From NCBI RefSeq assembly GCF_020184175.1, contig NC_065530.1, positions 47,283,260 to 47,347,259 on the forward strand: a DNA stretch of 64,000 bases, given 5' to 3'. The translations under genes were made by a program, and so were the position numbers. The DNA is from Aphis gossypii. Lineage: Eukaryota; Arthropoda; Insecta; Hemiptera; Aphididae. How positions within the stretch are numbered: the first letter of the stretch is position 1; every line of letters starts with the position of its first letter. Under the pieces are notes generated by a model, which saw only the letters and a list, made by a program, of their open reading frames with translations, had not been told where the DNA came from and did no database searches. Positions 12,261 through 25,734 of the stretch are shown here, piece after piece.

Positions 12261-13817
12261 TCATTGTTTTTCTTTTCTTGGACGAAAACCAAAAATACTA
12301 CTTCCAACTCGAACATTTGTACTTCCTAATTCAATCTAAAAAATCAAAATAAACAAATAATGATATAAATATAAATATATATAATATATATTTATTGTTG
12401 TACTCTGAAATTTTTAGCTGGAAAAACAATAATTTAATAACAAAAATTGTACAACTCAAATGACTTGATAAACAAGCCTATAAAAAGACTAATGAGTAAT
12501 GCCAATCAGGGCCCTGTGTTTTTAGTTTATATTTTTGAAATTTGTAATATTTAATTATTTAATACTATTAATTTATTGTTATTATTTAAAAAAAATGTGT
12601 AAGAATTTGTTTAAAGGGCTTTTGCCCACAAATATTATTAAAATAGATATCTATATTAAGTTATATAAATTAATATAAGTGTTAAATAATATACTTACAG
12701 CATGTTCAAAATCATCAGACATGCCCATTGATAATTCTATTTCGGATGGATTTAGTTTTAATTTATCACAAACATTTTTTTTACAATCAACCAAGGCCTA
12801 AAAATATATAAAATCATAAATAATGTTCAATATAGATTAAAATAATATGTAATTACCAAAAAATCTGGATTTGGTCCTTGAGAACAATCATAACCATACT
12901 GACCAATTGTCATTAAACCAATCAGTTCTAAATGATCGCATTTCTCAACAATAAATTTATAAAAATCTACTACTGAATCAGTTGTTATGCCAGATTTTTC
13001 TGCAAAATAATAAATATTTCTTATGTATGTGCTTTTTAATTTTAAGAAATAGTTTTAATGTATACAATGTACGGATTTTTAATTTGTATATTCATGATTA
13101 AATAGTTTAAACAGTTAATTAATTAAAATAATTTAATTACCAATATTTTTACTAACCTTTTTCATTACTAGTGTTAACTTGAATCATTATTTTCAATTTA
13201 TTTTCTTTATTAAGTTTTTTCCATCCATCATTAACAGCACTTGCTAATTTTTCACTATCAATTGTTTCAATAACATGTAAACCAGGAGCCATTAACACTT
13301 TTGAAACTTTGTTTTTTTGTATATGGCCAATAAAATGCCACTTGATGTCTTGACATTTTTCTAAGATCTTTACAAATAATTTAAAAATGAAGACAGCTAT
13401 TACCAGCTCAATGTCAAATAGTATACTTACTTCGGGATCAGTTGATTTGGCGATCAATTCTTGAACATAATTTTCTCCGAAATGTCTTTGACCTTTCTGA
13501 TAAATACCAATTATATGCTCTATAGGTTTGGTTTTACTAACAGCTACTAGCCTTGGTTCTACACAACACTATATACATAATATACCAAGTTAATTATTTT
13601 ATTTTTAAAACTCTTTCAATGTAAGTTAAAAGTGAATGATTACCTCCTTTTGTTTTTGAGTCACAACTTTAATTCGACATTTAACATCATTTAAACCATC
13701 AATAACATTTTCCAAAGTACTCATTTTCTTTTTATTATAATTCAAACGCAATGAAATTAAATTGTTTAACGTTAATGTAGGCTTGCAAATTGATAGCAAC
13801 GATTTTATAAACATCAC
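12261..13817 (-). CDS. PLPBP: Pyridoxal phosphate homeostasis protein (PLPBP/PROSC, YggS family)
   Basis: A PLP-binding, non-catalytic protein that keeps free vitamin B6 aldehyde under control. Six exons on the - strand: 13644-13817, 13431-13568, 13157-13367, 12857-12999, 12699-12797 and 12261-12335, all GT-AG and in frame, giving 279 aa (human is about 275). The PLP lysine is in LVAVSKTKP (K70). Other family motifs are FGENYVQEL, HFIGHIQKNK, VNTSNEK, GLMTIG, the phosphate-loop SMGMSDDFEHA and the terminal GSTNVRVGSSIFG. The first ATG (13817) gives 31 residues before a second Met (13724). That leader has basic and no acidic residues, like a mitochondrial presequence, whereas M32 would give a compact 248-aa cytosolic form. 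Fold and identity are secure; start choice is open. Confidence 0.95.
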
Positions 13818-15401
13818 ATTCTTGACATCAAAAAAGAAGTATAAGACATATTATACTAGTTTTCCTTAAATAAATGTATAGGTATTGATTAATAAATATA
13901 ATGCTTATAAAGTTATAAATAAATAATTATAATAATTTATATAATAGATCTATAATACAAATACATGATATGTAAAATAATTTTTTACCTAAAAAAAATT
14001 GTTAGATTTACTTTACTGACAGAAATAATTACAATAATAATAAAAAAAAAATTATCTAATTTTCTTAAATTGTTAATTCAAATACTTTTTAATATACATT
14101 TTAAAAAATTGAATTTTATTAACATTGTATTTTCCAATGACTTCAATATTAAAGAATTTTTATTTCTAATTTAGAATTTAATCAATAAACTAATCATTCT
14201 GTAATTAAAGTATGAGATTATGATGGTAATTACAAAATTATTAGGTTTAATCAATATTTTATTTTACCATGACATTATAACACAATACTTAATCAATACA
14301 GATAAGTATTAAGCATACAAAGTTCTAAATTTTTATTTTTTTTTAAATGACAGAAATCATTTCTCATAGACTAAAAAGTTTAGTAGGTACCTAGTTGCTT
14401 ACTGATTATACTATAAAATATAATATGTTTAATTAATTTGGGCAGAAATAATAATAATAATACATTTTTAATAAAAATTCCCAATTCAGATTAGTATATA
14501 AGACAACTTAAACGATGTTACTTATAGTATATTATTTATTACAAATAACAATTATTATTTACTAAAACTGTACTTCAAAATGTAAATTAAGTTTATACTA
14601 TTAACATTATATACTTATATATTTGGTACACACCAATAATAATGGTAACCCGTATTTGATTGAATAGAATAAGTGGTAACTAATGAGGTATTTTTAATTT
14701 AAGTATTGACAAAAAAAAAAAATTAAGTACAAAAAGTCAAAAACGAAAGTTTTTCAATCTCAGTTTCTTAATGATCACTGATCAAATATAATATTTCAAA
14801 TAATCATTAAGATTTAAAAAAAACTGATAAGTGATAAGAAATCATATCACTAGAATACTAGATTAGGAGGATGGGGGATCTCCTGCAGTAAGTGACGTTG
14901 TACAACGTGCACGTTACCATAATTTTAATATAATATTATATTCATGAATATTTCATATTTCTTATGTTTATAAATATAGAAATAGAATACCAGAATACTT
15001 ACGATACAGGGACAGATAGGCCTATCGGAAAATCGGGATTTTCTCTTGGGCTCCTATCCGTACCAAATTATGGGGCCCCCAGTTCAAATATGGTATTTTA
15101 TGTTTTAAATATTATTATTATTATTATATAGGGCTCGGATTTTAAAGCATAATAAGCAACAAAAATAAATAATAAAGCAAAACAAATGTATATTTATTTA
15201 AAAAAAAAAAAATTACGAACAAAAGTTAACATGAACTATAGTTATAAAAATGAATAAAAAATGTTAAAAAAAAAGCGAGGCCAAGTGGGTATCGCTCTGC
15301 TGTACATTATGCGCCGTGTGGATAATTACCTATTATATATTACAGGAGTGTTAAATTTGAAACCAATGATAGGTATCATTGTATACGAAAAACGAATAAC
15401 G
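13818..15401. other. Gene-free DNA upstream of PLPBP
   Basis: AT-rich DNA that must contain the PLPBP promoter, though no clear TATA/initiator pair was seen. It includes a perfect 14-bp palindrome ACGTTGTACAACGT at 14895-14908 and a GC-rich block near 15005-15095 (CAGGGACAG, TAGGCCTATC, GGGGCCCCC) that looks like degenerate transposon sequence. At about 15270-15320 lies a block (CTCTGCTGTACATTATGC) that recurs in diverged form near 20351-20400, so it is a dispersed repeat. Confidence 0.4.
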
Positions 15402-17005
15402 ATTCTGAACGGAGATGATTTGTCAGCCTAATAATATATTGCATTTTAATATAGGGTGGTGAAGAAGGTAGTTTATGTTGTAATGATCTGAATATCCTAA
15501 AATAAAACCATGTACAGAAAATTCTAATTTACATAAGTGCATGTTTCAAGTTTCTACGACTAGTACCTAATTTTTAATTAGATATAGGTAATAAAAATCT
15601 AAAATTATTTGATACCTAGTAAATTGTTATTTAACGAGTGAATAAAAATTTAAACTAAATTAAAGGAATTAAGACTAAAAGGACTAAAAAAAAAGGATAA
15701 TTTTTTTTAATTGGCTAACTTTCAAGTTCTTTTATAATTATTGTAGGCCAAACATATGGAAAATATTGTATTAAATTTTCAACCCTTGGCTACTTATACA
15801 AACATTTTTATGAATTACAACTATAAAATAATTTGCAAATATTCATGTTTTTAACGATTTTTTGTCAATATTTGCACTTCAAACGCTAATAAAAATTGTG
15901 CCTATGTATTCTTATAATTTTTGAATCACTATAAGACTAAATTTAAGAGAAAAATTATATTAAATTTTTAAGTATATAGACTTAGCCAAAAAAAAATTTA
16001 TCGATATTTATAAAAAAAAAAAACTAAACAAAAACGAATATTTCAAATGCCTATAAGTAGCCTTAAAATAAGGAAAATATTTTGAAAATTAAATCATGTA
16101 AAGTCGTAAAAAAATGCCAACCTAAAAAATTTATGAAATTTTCAAGTATCTAGGTACTACTTATACTTTTTGAAATTTTGAATAATAACAAATACTTAAA
16201 ATCGTTTGAGGATAAAGTCGTTCCTGCACGATTTTGTAAAAATTTAAAATTTAAACGATCATAACATTTTTCCTGTAATGGCGTTTCGAGTTTTCTCTAA
16301 TTATAGCTACCTATTTAAAGGAAAACTTATAAAAAAACTTAGTGTTTTTAACCTTAGAAATAAATACAAAAAAAATTATGAATTTTCAACTACTTTAGAT
16401 TACTTGTAAATTTTCGTGATTTTGACTTACATCGTAAAAATTTGAACTTTAAACGCTTATTAAAAAAAAAATGGTGACTAGCGATTTTTGATTTTTTTTA
16501 ATTACAATAAGAACGACTTTTGAGAAACCTTGTATTAAATTTTCTAGTTTTTTAAAAAATGTTATCGACGCTTTTAAAAAAAATACTCGGAAAAATCGAA
16601 AATTTCAGTTATCTTTAAATAGCTTAATAAGCTTCAAAATATTTTGAAAATTTAACCATGTATAGATAACAGCTATAACGCTAATAAACATTTGATGATC
16701 ATTTCAAGTACTTAGGTATACAGTGATTAGTTTTTGAGTTACAACCATAAACAAAATTCGATTTAGTCGAAAACTTTGTTTTTTTCCGATTTTTTTGAAA
16801 ACTACTGGAAAATGTTTAATTTTGACCAACTGGAAACTGACCAAGAATATTTACTTTACCATTGGAAACCACCCTGAAGTTTGAAATTGAAGCATTATTT
16901 TGACAAGTTATGCTGTACACAGACACAAAATCAAAATACACATCATTGTAAAATCAATACATTTTAAATTTAACACTCATTATTTTATTGCTCTCAGTTC
17001 ATAAT
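15402..17005 (+). repeat. 1.6-kb non-coding dispersed repeat with inverted ends
   Basis: The left end begins ATTCTGAACGGAGATGAT. The body is AT-rich non-coding DNA with recurring modules (CAAACGCTAATAAAAA near 15883, TTTAAACGCTTATTAAA near 16446, and TTTCAAGTA-TAGGTA words near 16140 and 16705). The last 200 bp match the fragment at 25735-25934 closely, including TTGAAAACT-GGAAAATG and GTACACAGACACAAAA. In that second copy the right end reads ATTCTAAACGGAGTGATG inward, an inverted match to the left end here. The right end of this copy is degenerate. The element has terminal inverted repeats and no recognisable transposase. Confidence 0.6.
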
Positions 17006-19340
17006 CCAAAAGAATTAACTAATATGTACTTCCCTTGATTTGCAGTAGTGAAATCGACCCTATTGTCCTAAAAATTTTTAACGTTTAACATAGAAAACGA
17101 ACTCTTTACATCCACTGAAGTGATCGGTATATACTTCAATACTTCATACAAGAGGTTTCAAATTACAACATTAAATAGTTTGAAATGGTCGATATCGATG
17201 TTAAAGGCATACGGCCGTTCAGTTATTGAAGGCTATAATATAGTATATACGTATAGATCGACAATCTATAGGTCCGTTTAATATATTTAATAAACAACCC
17301 GATAACGAAAACAATAATCCAATATAAACATTTACTCCGCATTCTGGGTTTTTACGTTTCTTGTTAATTAAATTTTTTATTATTACTATTAGTAGTATAA
17401 AAACATATAAAAATTTTACTGAAAAAATAATTGAAAAAAGCAAAAATAAATCGGTTTATTTGGAATCAGAATAACGCGAAACAAATTTATGTATAAAAAT
17501 AAGATTTCTATATCATATATAAAAAATAAGCATATGCTTTAAAATTCAAGCTCTACTTATTAATAATAATAATATAATTATAATATTGAACTATATACAG
17601 TTTGGAAACAGATTATTTTTTTGGTATTTGGTACCTATATAATTAATAATGAAATAAATACTTATGAGTTTACGGCTTTACGTTAATAATATATGAAATC
17701 GTAGTAGGTAGGTACGTTTTCTATAGAATGTTATGTATATTATCAATTATGGATTATGAATATAATAATTATTATTTATATTATCATTATTATAATGATG
17801 TCGTAATATTGTATATTTTTAAAGTATGGTCGTGGTAACTGTTAAGGAAGTGAGAATACCGTCGATTACAAAAACTTAAGTATGTAAAAAATTATTCAAT
17901 TGTTCATTGTCACAAGATCATTAGAAAGCTTAATATGTTAAAGAGTATTAAAAATAAATGTTAACTAAAATTAACATTAATGATAATATCATTGATAAGG
18001 TTGCTGCTTAAATTGATCTATAAAAAATAAATTAATGTATTAATACCTAAATTATGACTGAATACTTTTATAAAAAGAAATAAAATAACATGAGAGTAAG
18101 AATATACCTACACTTGTTTTAAAAATGCATTTCGAGGTAAGATAGCAAAAAAATGTTGGGCCCTTAAATTTAATTGTCAGTAACATAAAATAGCCCTATC
18201 TACCCCTGCTACGATGGCTACATATGAAAAACAGTTTAAATTTGAAAATATTCAACTATTTCAACGCCTGGATAGGTGGTTAATGAAATAATGTAACTAA
18301 TGTAACTAGAGAAATTGTTTTATCTTAACTCTTAAACAATGCAATTTAATTTGGTGAATGAAAAGAAAATTGTGTATAGCGCCACGGACCACAAGGTATA
18401 CACAAGTAACTATACTACGATAGTAGTGGAATGCCGCCTTTATGCAGATAACTATACAGGTAAGAGCCAAGAAGCTATTATTAATTTATTATTATAATTA
18501 ATAATTAATTATAATTTGTATATACCTAATTGTATAAAACGTTGTTGTTGTACGTTTTCGTCATACCGTGCAAATTGCATAATTAAAAAAAAATGCAAGT
18601 CGGACATTATTACATAAACTTAAAAATATGTTGGTAGGTAACATTGTATACTTAACATGTTACATACTTAATATTTAAATACATATATGATATTATAACA
18701 GAATCAATATATATATATATATATATATATATTTATTTATATTCATTAAGAGTTAATTATATTGAACGTTGTATTGAATTTCAAAATTTGGTCAATTTTA
18801 TGGGCTCCCTAAGGCCACTCGTTTTCCCTCTCTGAATGGTAAATGTATTATTCTAACTTAATGGGCACGTAGTGCATATATGTATAATAATATAATGCGT
18901 GTTTGTGGTTACAAGATAATAGTTATTTATATATTATATTGTGTTAGTATTATTGAGTATATTACACACCGCACGGGAACAATATCGGTCTATTTAATAT
19001 TATATTATAGGTATATACCAGATGATCGATTTAACTTTGTAAAGCATTCATTATTTCAAAAACCATGAATGTTTTTAAAAATATTTTTTACATAATTAAA
19101 AGTTGTTTAATAACAAAAATTGTGTTTTTTAATTTTTACTCTTTTTAATTTCTTATTCTAAAACAAAATAAGTATTTTTTTGTTTGTAAACCGAATTTTA
19201 GATGAGTAGTTATTAATTTCAAAAAGATGTCTGCGCATTATTTGTTTTTTTCTGTTTGATCCATGCGCAACATACCAAATTTATGTTCAAACACTTCAAC
19301 AGTACCAACCTTGTGTTGTTAGCTTTAATACATTATGTAG
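17006..19340. other. Gene-free DNA
   Basis: AT-rich sequence without a supportable gene. It holds a long (AT)n microsatellite at about 18708-18732 and scattered GC-rich transposon-like shreds (near 18160 and 18800). ORFs of 62-74 codons here are low-complexity and hydrophobic by composition, with no flanking exon signals that join into a protein. Confidence 0.5.
18708..18732. repeat. (AT)n microsatellite
   Basis: An uninterrupted run of about 12 AT dinucleotides, one of the longest in the window. Similar runs occur near 984, 6736 and 32949. Confidence 0.85.
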
Positions 19341-19573
19341 AATGAATTGGTCTATTGTCATATTTAAATTCGAGAACATTATCTCTGCTTTCTCATAATG
19401 GCATTTTTATGATATTTCAATTTTTAAAAGAGTTACGAGTATTTTAAAAATTTTAAAATTTCATACATGCATAGAGCTCGTATTAAAATTGAAATATCGC
19501 AAAAATCATGTAAGAAGACAGATATAATATTCTTAAATTTAAGTTTGATAACAGGTCAATTTAATCATTTTAA
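19341..19573. repeat. Fold-back repeat, copy 1
   Basis: The left half (AATGAATTGGTCTATTGTC... GATATTTCAATTTT) and the reverse complement of the right half (AATGATTAAATTGACCTGTTATC... GATATTTCAATTTT) align along about 85 bp with gaps, so the whole can fold into a long imperfect hairpin. The outer part also matches 33211-33260 (AATTGACCTATTATCAAAC), defining a dispersed family. It is non-coding and I saw no clear target duplication. Confidence 0.6.
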
Positions 19574-20350
19574 TCTAATTTGTTTGTGGGTCAGAAAGAT
19601 AAAACGATGTGCTAAATTGTTTAAATTTAGTATTTAGATAACCGAAGTGGGGTGGAACAGGGACTCCATAAAATTTCTGTCAAAAGGTAGGTACACCACC
19701 CGTCTTTTATTTATTTTTTAAATCATGCTATTTGTACATTGGCCGTTGGCAGTAAGTACAATACGCAAGAATACTAAATGAATAATAAATGTATATTTTT
19801 TATAAAGAAACTATCCATCAACAGTACATTGTATGGTAGGTTTTTATATTTATCATATTTTATATTTCATATATATATCTATGTAGAAAAATCTCTTGGC
19901 CATTATAGCGTTTGAGTCTTTTTACAAAATATCCAAGGAGTGAGAGGAATTTTTATAAGTGTATGGTGCAGTTGTGTAGTTGTTAGTTGTGTACATAGGT
20001 GGCATATTGTTTATAATTTTTTTTTATTAAGATTATGCGTAGGTCAATATTTAAGAATAGTTTGAGAATTCAGCCCCTAAAATTGTGTGTACTACAGTTT
20101 ACGACACATTTTGTACAGTACAAAAAATGAAATGTATACCTACTACGAAATTCAAAAGTGTGTAGCAAATAATAATACTTTATTGAGGTCAAGAATAAGG
20201 GACACGCAAGTCCCCCCTTTAATTACGTCACTAAAATTGATTTGTTTTTATTTATTTTAACACGTCAACGGGAGCATACTATAGTCTATAGAGACACTAT
20301 AGATTACAAAATATTACTTTGTCATCTGATTATTGAGCAACTGTTATATC

Positions 20351-20400
20351 AGGTGGGTGGATTGTTCTGCTGTATACAAATTGCACAGTGAGAGCAGCAA
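20351..20400. repeat. Fragment of dispersed repeat shared with 15270-15320
   Basis: AGGTGGGTGGATTGTTCTGC followed by TGTATACAAATTGCAC parallels AAGTGGGTATCGCTCTGCTG followed by TACATTATGCGCC near 15283. Two diverged copies in one window point to an interspersed repeat, possibly the outer part of the same family as the 1.6-kb repeat. Confidence 0.4.
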
Positions 20401-20467
20401 TCACTTCTTGGAAAATAAAATTGGAGATATAAGAATATTATTATGAATCAAATCTATAATTGTAAAA

Positions 20468-20656
20468 CAGTGTTTTTCAACCTGGAGGCGTGAACACATT
20501 ACTGGGAAGAGCAAGCTGTCATCACAAAGTAAAATTTATATTCATTTAATTACAATATATTATATTTGTTCAATATTTTAAATTTATTAGAGGGAGACTT
20601 AAGACTTTTGAAAATATTTTAAGGGGGAATAGAATTGAAGATGTTGGGGACCACTG
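20468..20656. mobile_element. Non-autonomous hAT-like element (189 bp)
   Basis: Ends read CAGTGTTTTTCAACCTGG on the left and CAGTGGTCCCCAACATCTTC inward from the right, the usual hAT CAGTG start. Flanking octamers TTGTAAAA (20460-20467) and CTGTAAAG (20657-20664) agree at 6 of 8 positions, a decayed target duplication. No coding capacity. More diverged than the element at 7348. Confidence 0.65.
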
Positions 20657-21149
20657 CTGTAAAGAATTTTTCATCTAGGTACGTCTTAAAAATAAATAAT
20701 ATTATAGAGGCAATTCATAGTATATGACTATAGTCTATGACCTTTTTTGGGAACGCAATATACCGACTCCGAAACTTGTAATACTTATTATATATCTAAT
20801 GAACTATTAGTAATACTTATTACTAACTACCTTTTTTGTCTAAAATTTGATTTTGATTAATCGAAATACTTCAAATAATATTCTGCTACAGAATACGGAA
20901 TTAAAAATATATATTGTCATTCAAAAGTAAAAACCTTTAAAAATTTTAATAAAAAAACATTAAGAGTATTCTTTTTTTAAACAAGATGTTTTGTAATGAA
21001 ACAAAATTATGTTTGAGTATCTTACTTTAAATTGATAATGGACATAGACCACCTCATAAAATTCCTAGGTAGCTTATTAATGTATTTTACAGCTTAATAG
21101 TATACAGGTACCACTCGTATTTAACCTAACCAATACATACAATACTGAC

Positions 21150-21331
21150 CAGTGGGCAGTGGCGTAGTTATGGGGGGAGGGGGTGTAAGGGCCCCCCCCA
21201 AAATACAAAAATATTTTTATATTGGTTAGAATAAAATAAAAATGACGTTTAGTGTAACTAATAACTTGTAATTTGTATCATAAATATATTTTGACCCTCC
21301 TTCCCAGAAAAAATCGTAATCTACTCCACTG
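21150..21331. mobile_element. Non-autonomous hAT-like element (182 bp)
   Basis: The left end is CAGTGGGCAGTGGCGTAG followed by a G run, and the right end read inward is CAGTGGAGTAGATTACG. The left end carries a 7-bp internal duplication (CAGTGGG, CAGTGG). Flanking octamers ATACTGAC (21142-21149) and ATACTAAC (21332-21339) match at 7 of 8. The G run followed by a C run just inside the left end is shared in style with the element at 500-714. Confidence 0.65.
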
Positions 21332-21339
21332 ATACTAAC

Positions 21340-24300
21340 AATACTGTTTTATAAACTGCAATTATAGTTTCTCCTTTGACGCGAATTACTTACTGATTAT
21401 TAGATAATTATTAGATCGATCCGGTAAACTGTAATTGTTTATTAATCATTGTTCTGTATTATCTGTGCACATTATTGTAGACATCATATTACGCAGTATA
21501 CGCATGAATATAATTTTTAATAATTATATTTTTTTATTAACCCATATTATTTATCAATGCATTAATCATAGATTCGTAGAACATCAGTTGCTTTTCTGAT
21601 TTTGTTGTCACTTGATTCAAATTCAGAATACCTATGTTATATGTATATATAATATTGTGTACTAACTCATCGCCTGTCAGCATCTACATAATTTAACATC
21701 TATTAAAGAAGAAACCGGAATACCTAACGCCTACAGTCGACCGTATGATACAGTGATTCACTACAGGTAAAAACGTAATAATCTATAATATAAGCTAACG
21801 TACTTAAGTTATGGCAATAGTTTTTCATAAAAAAACATGACTATACCTAGCTATTATTTTGAAACTTATCACTCTGCTTTTGATGGTAGAATGGATGTAA
21901 ACAAAAACAAAGTTGGTACATGAAGTAAATACCTACCTAGTAAATATTGTAGTACATAACTATATATTTTTATCAGTAAACATATTCATGACCGAAACAA
22001 ATAATACTTTTGTTACACAAATTATAAACATAAATACAAATACAAACGTCATACTTTTCAAAATATTTTAACTACATATTCATAGTTTTACATCATATTA
22101 TACGTGTATATACATAACTTTATTAGACCCTAAATTTTAATTTAGATGTTTATAAATTTATAACATGTCTATTTGTAAAATATAATACATGACAAGTCGT
22201 TTGTGTGGGGGTACCATTTATATATACAATATACATATATGTATAAAATGTTATAAATAAAATAAATCATTATACATATTTTACTTATAGGGAGGGGGTT
22301 AAACTCCCCCCGGTCGCTATGCCATTACATGATAGTAATTTATTTTAATATTAGTTATGTGGTAGATTGAATCATTTTTGCAAAAATCATTGCCTTTTTT
22401 GATAAAAATTCATCCAGGGTTAATTGGATTATCCCTTCTACGGTTAACTTTATAATAATTTTCCTGAGTTTTATGTTGGTTGAACACGTTTCTATCTCTT
22501 TGTCGTATCCCTCTACTAAGAAAAATACCAATATAATTTAGAGTACGTTTGTTCAACGTATGTAGATATTTTCTTTGTTTACCTAATTTTCAAATGATCC
22601 CATTAACTGATGTGGGAGTCGAATAGACGAATTTTTTCTGCGTTGACACCAGCCGTTTTGAGTCTAATAGGCAAATGAGTCAATTAACTAGGAGTCCAAT
22701 AAGTGGCCACTACTAATCAAATAAAAAAATTAATCCCCCCTCTTCCCGAAAATCTTATTTAGTTACATTTTTGCCTTCTGGCCTCAACTCTCATGCAATA
22801 ATATATAATACCCAATCTACTAACCTACTACAAAACTACTGACCTAACCCAATCTGTAAAAGTAAAATAATATTAAACTTCAATACACATTTTTTAGGTA
22901 AACCATACATTTTAAAATACTATAATAGGGTAAAGTCCATACGCACAATTTGAAAGGCAGGGTGAAGATTGTATCTATCAACATCTTTGAGGAGCGCATT
23001 AGGAATACAAAGACGCTACTCGGGAGCGAATTAAGAATGAGACATAGGCAATACCAATGCAAATCAAATTGGGATTACAATATTATTATTTTTATTGTTA
23101 ACTTAGGTATATAACATAATTAAATAAATTGATTTAGTTCGTATTATAACCAAAAGAGTGAAGCATATATCGTCATCTATTATAGTCCTATAACGTAATT
23201 TTATAGTATAATACACATTATCGCCTAGAAAAAAAAAGCGCGAAAAACGTATATATATGTCCATGCTCCGCATGGCATAACCTTTATAAACGTATATATA
23301 CGTCATTGCTTATCAAAGGGTTAACACCTAACCAAACTCCAAAAACAGCTGCTGTAAACTTAACATAATTTGGTGGTTATCTTTTACTGTCTATTTATAT
23401 TTATTTTATAAAAAATATCATACAAATATTATAATTAATAGGTATGTTCCTTACTAGGTTATAGGATTTGTAATATCGTCTAACAGCAGTTATTTTTTCT
23501 GATTTTAGCAAGCATTATTCTCTTATTGTTTCCTATTTAGCATTGTAATTTATTTCTTGAAAATTTACTCAGATACGAATATAGGATGATACTTCTACAC
23601 TCCCTATAGTAGCCAGGGAGAGTCCCGAGGAATAATGGCAATGTATCTAATAATAAAAAATGATTAACACATCTTTTAAGGTGTAAACATCAATTGTTAA
23701 ATGGTGGTATTTTTAATATTTTAAGCGGAGAGATCCCACCACAGGGATTGTTTGATATGATTTTTTATAGCACTTTCTAAGAAAAAAATTGGAATTGCTT
23801 CTTATATGTAATAACTATTGTGAATTTAAGGGTTTTTAAATTTAACCTTCAGGATCTATACAAGAACTTGTGATTATAAAATATTTCTTTATGTGCTATT
23901 TAACTAAATACAAATTACTTTGTTATATCATTAAAACATATCATAGAAATTCGTATTATGTAGATAACTAATTAATGATTTATACAATCTACATGTTGTA
24001 ATATTTTAATTACCTATATCTGGGGATTGAGATAACAAAATATATAAAATATTTATTACTGTACGAGGTATTTTTAAGTAATTTACTACTGTACATTTTT
24101 AAACTATTAACTATCATATATATTTTATTATATGTATAGTTTGGCACAGTTAATTAAAACGAATATAATTACATGTATTTTTAACGGTAAACAAATTTTT
24201 GACATTGTCTATAAATTATAAATCTATAATAGGCTAATTAAAAAATAGCGTGATCTTAGGGACACTAAAATTAATTTTTTGAAAAATCGTTGAATAATCA

Positions 24301-25734
24301 TGTGTTCCTAATTTAGTATAAATATGGTATTTCACGTATATATGGTATGTGTACTATAGCATTTCATCTATATAGTAACGTATTAAGAATTTTGTTCTAA
24401 AAAAATATAATATGTTGCTTTAAAATTGTTATTATAATAAAATATTATTATTACTATCAATATTTTTTTATGTGTAACACTGTAATATATATAATCTTTA
24501 TTGTTAAATACAAGAAACATTTAGGCTAAAGTAGGTAACAAATATGACAAGATGATAAGATTTTTGTTCAAAGGAATCACTCATTAATAATACTTTTTAA
24601 TTTACTGTTTTATTTATTTATCAATAAATCTTTTAACAGAACACTATACATTACTTGTGCTTTAAACATCTTGGCCTCTTAGGGGATATCTGGTAATATA
24701 TAGCGGAAGCAACATTTTTGATTGGGGATTTGTATGAGTCTAAGACCAAAGTGGTTGTGAATTATTATAATTACAAAATTTTTACAACCATCTTATATAA
24801 ATCAACAAACCATTAGGGACCTGAGAACCGAGAAGTGAAGTATTTTTTGCTAGAATAAAACACAATACTTATTACAAAAAAATGAGACATTTAAACATGA
24901 ATAATTTAATGTATTATTTATACAAGTAATCAAAACTCATAGTCATTTACATAATAACATTTATACATTTATAATAATAATAAATCATTCTTACTTCCTT
25001 TAAATCATCAATGACTATGGTCTAATGAGTAATGAATAATGACTATAGTCACTTGACATAATTTTGATATTTCTGTCAAGTCAACAAATAACTATTATAA
25101 GACTATAGTTTTTATTATATTATTATACATAATCATTACGTATAATATATATATTTTTAGTTTACTCCATATTTGTTTTCTCAGATTATAGACATTTGAT
25201 TATTTTTATTGTCTATTTAACACTTGTTATCAATCTCACTCACCGTCAAAATATTAGAACGAGACTACTATGGTCGCATATTTTTTTCTGGTTTATAAAA
25301 ATACCTATTTATATGAACTTCCCTATATATTTTCTAGTCCACCCCGATTTCACACCATAAATACGCCACAGAATCGTAAATAACTTCAACAATTTTAATA
25401 CACTAATAGGCAATAGGCATGTTATAAATTTATTATTAATATTATAGATTATATAATATACAATGTGTGAAAAATCATTTTTACTTTCGCACAAGTATTG
25501 ATAAAATAAATAACAATTTCAAAATATAATAAGATATCAGTAAAATTATAATACTTTATACCTACTTATTAATCATAATTGAGCATAAAGTATTTAAACC
25601 TAACACGCGTGTAGGTATATCCGTCTTAAGTAATAATGAATACTACTATAGATAATATTTTGCGATTTAAAATTAGTAAATTATAAATACAGTACATTTA
25701 TAATGTTACATAGGTATATATGTACATAACGAAC
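21340..25734. other. Gene-free DNA
   Basis: AT-rich sequence with no supportable gene. Apart from the candidate element at 22195-22326, it shows only short inverted words (for example GACTATAGTCACTTGACA near 25050 with TGTCAAGTC about 25 bp later) and simple repeats. Confidence 0.5.
22195..22326. mobile_element. Candidate small hAT-like element (132 bp)
   Basis: Flanking octamers ACATGACA (22187-22194) and ACATGATA (22327-22334) match at 7 of 8. Ends are AGTCGTTTGTGTGGGGGT on the left and AATGGCATAGCGACCGGGGG inward from the right, only loosely inverted but sharing a G run at the same depth. They resemble the ends at 500-714 and 21150-21331. The weaker inverted repeat keeps confidence moderate. 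Confidence 0.4.

Noticed and set aside
20200..20232. CCCCCCTTTAATTACGTCACT considered as the right end of a hAT-like element
   Set aside because: No matching left end or target duplication could be found.
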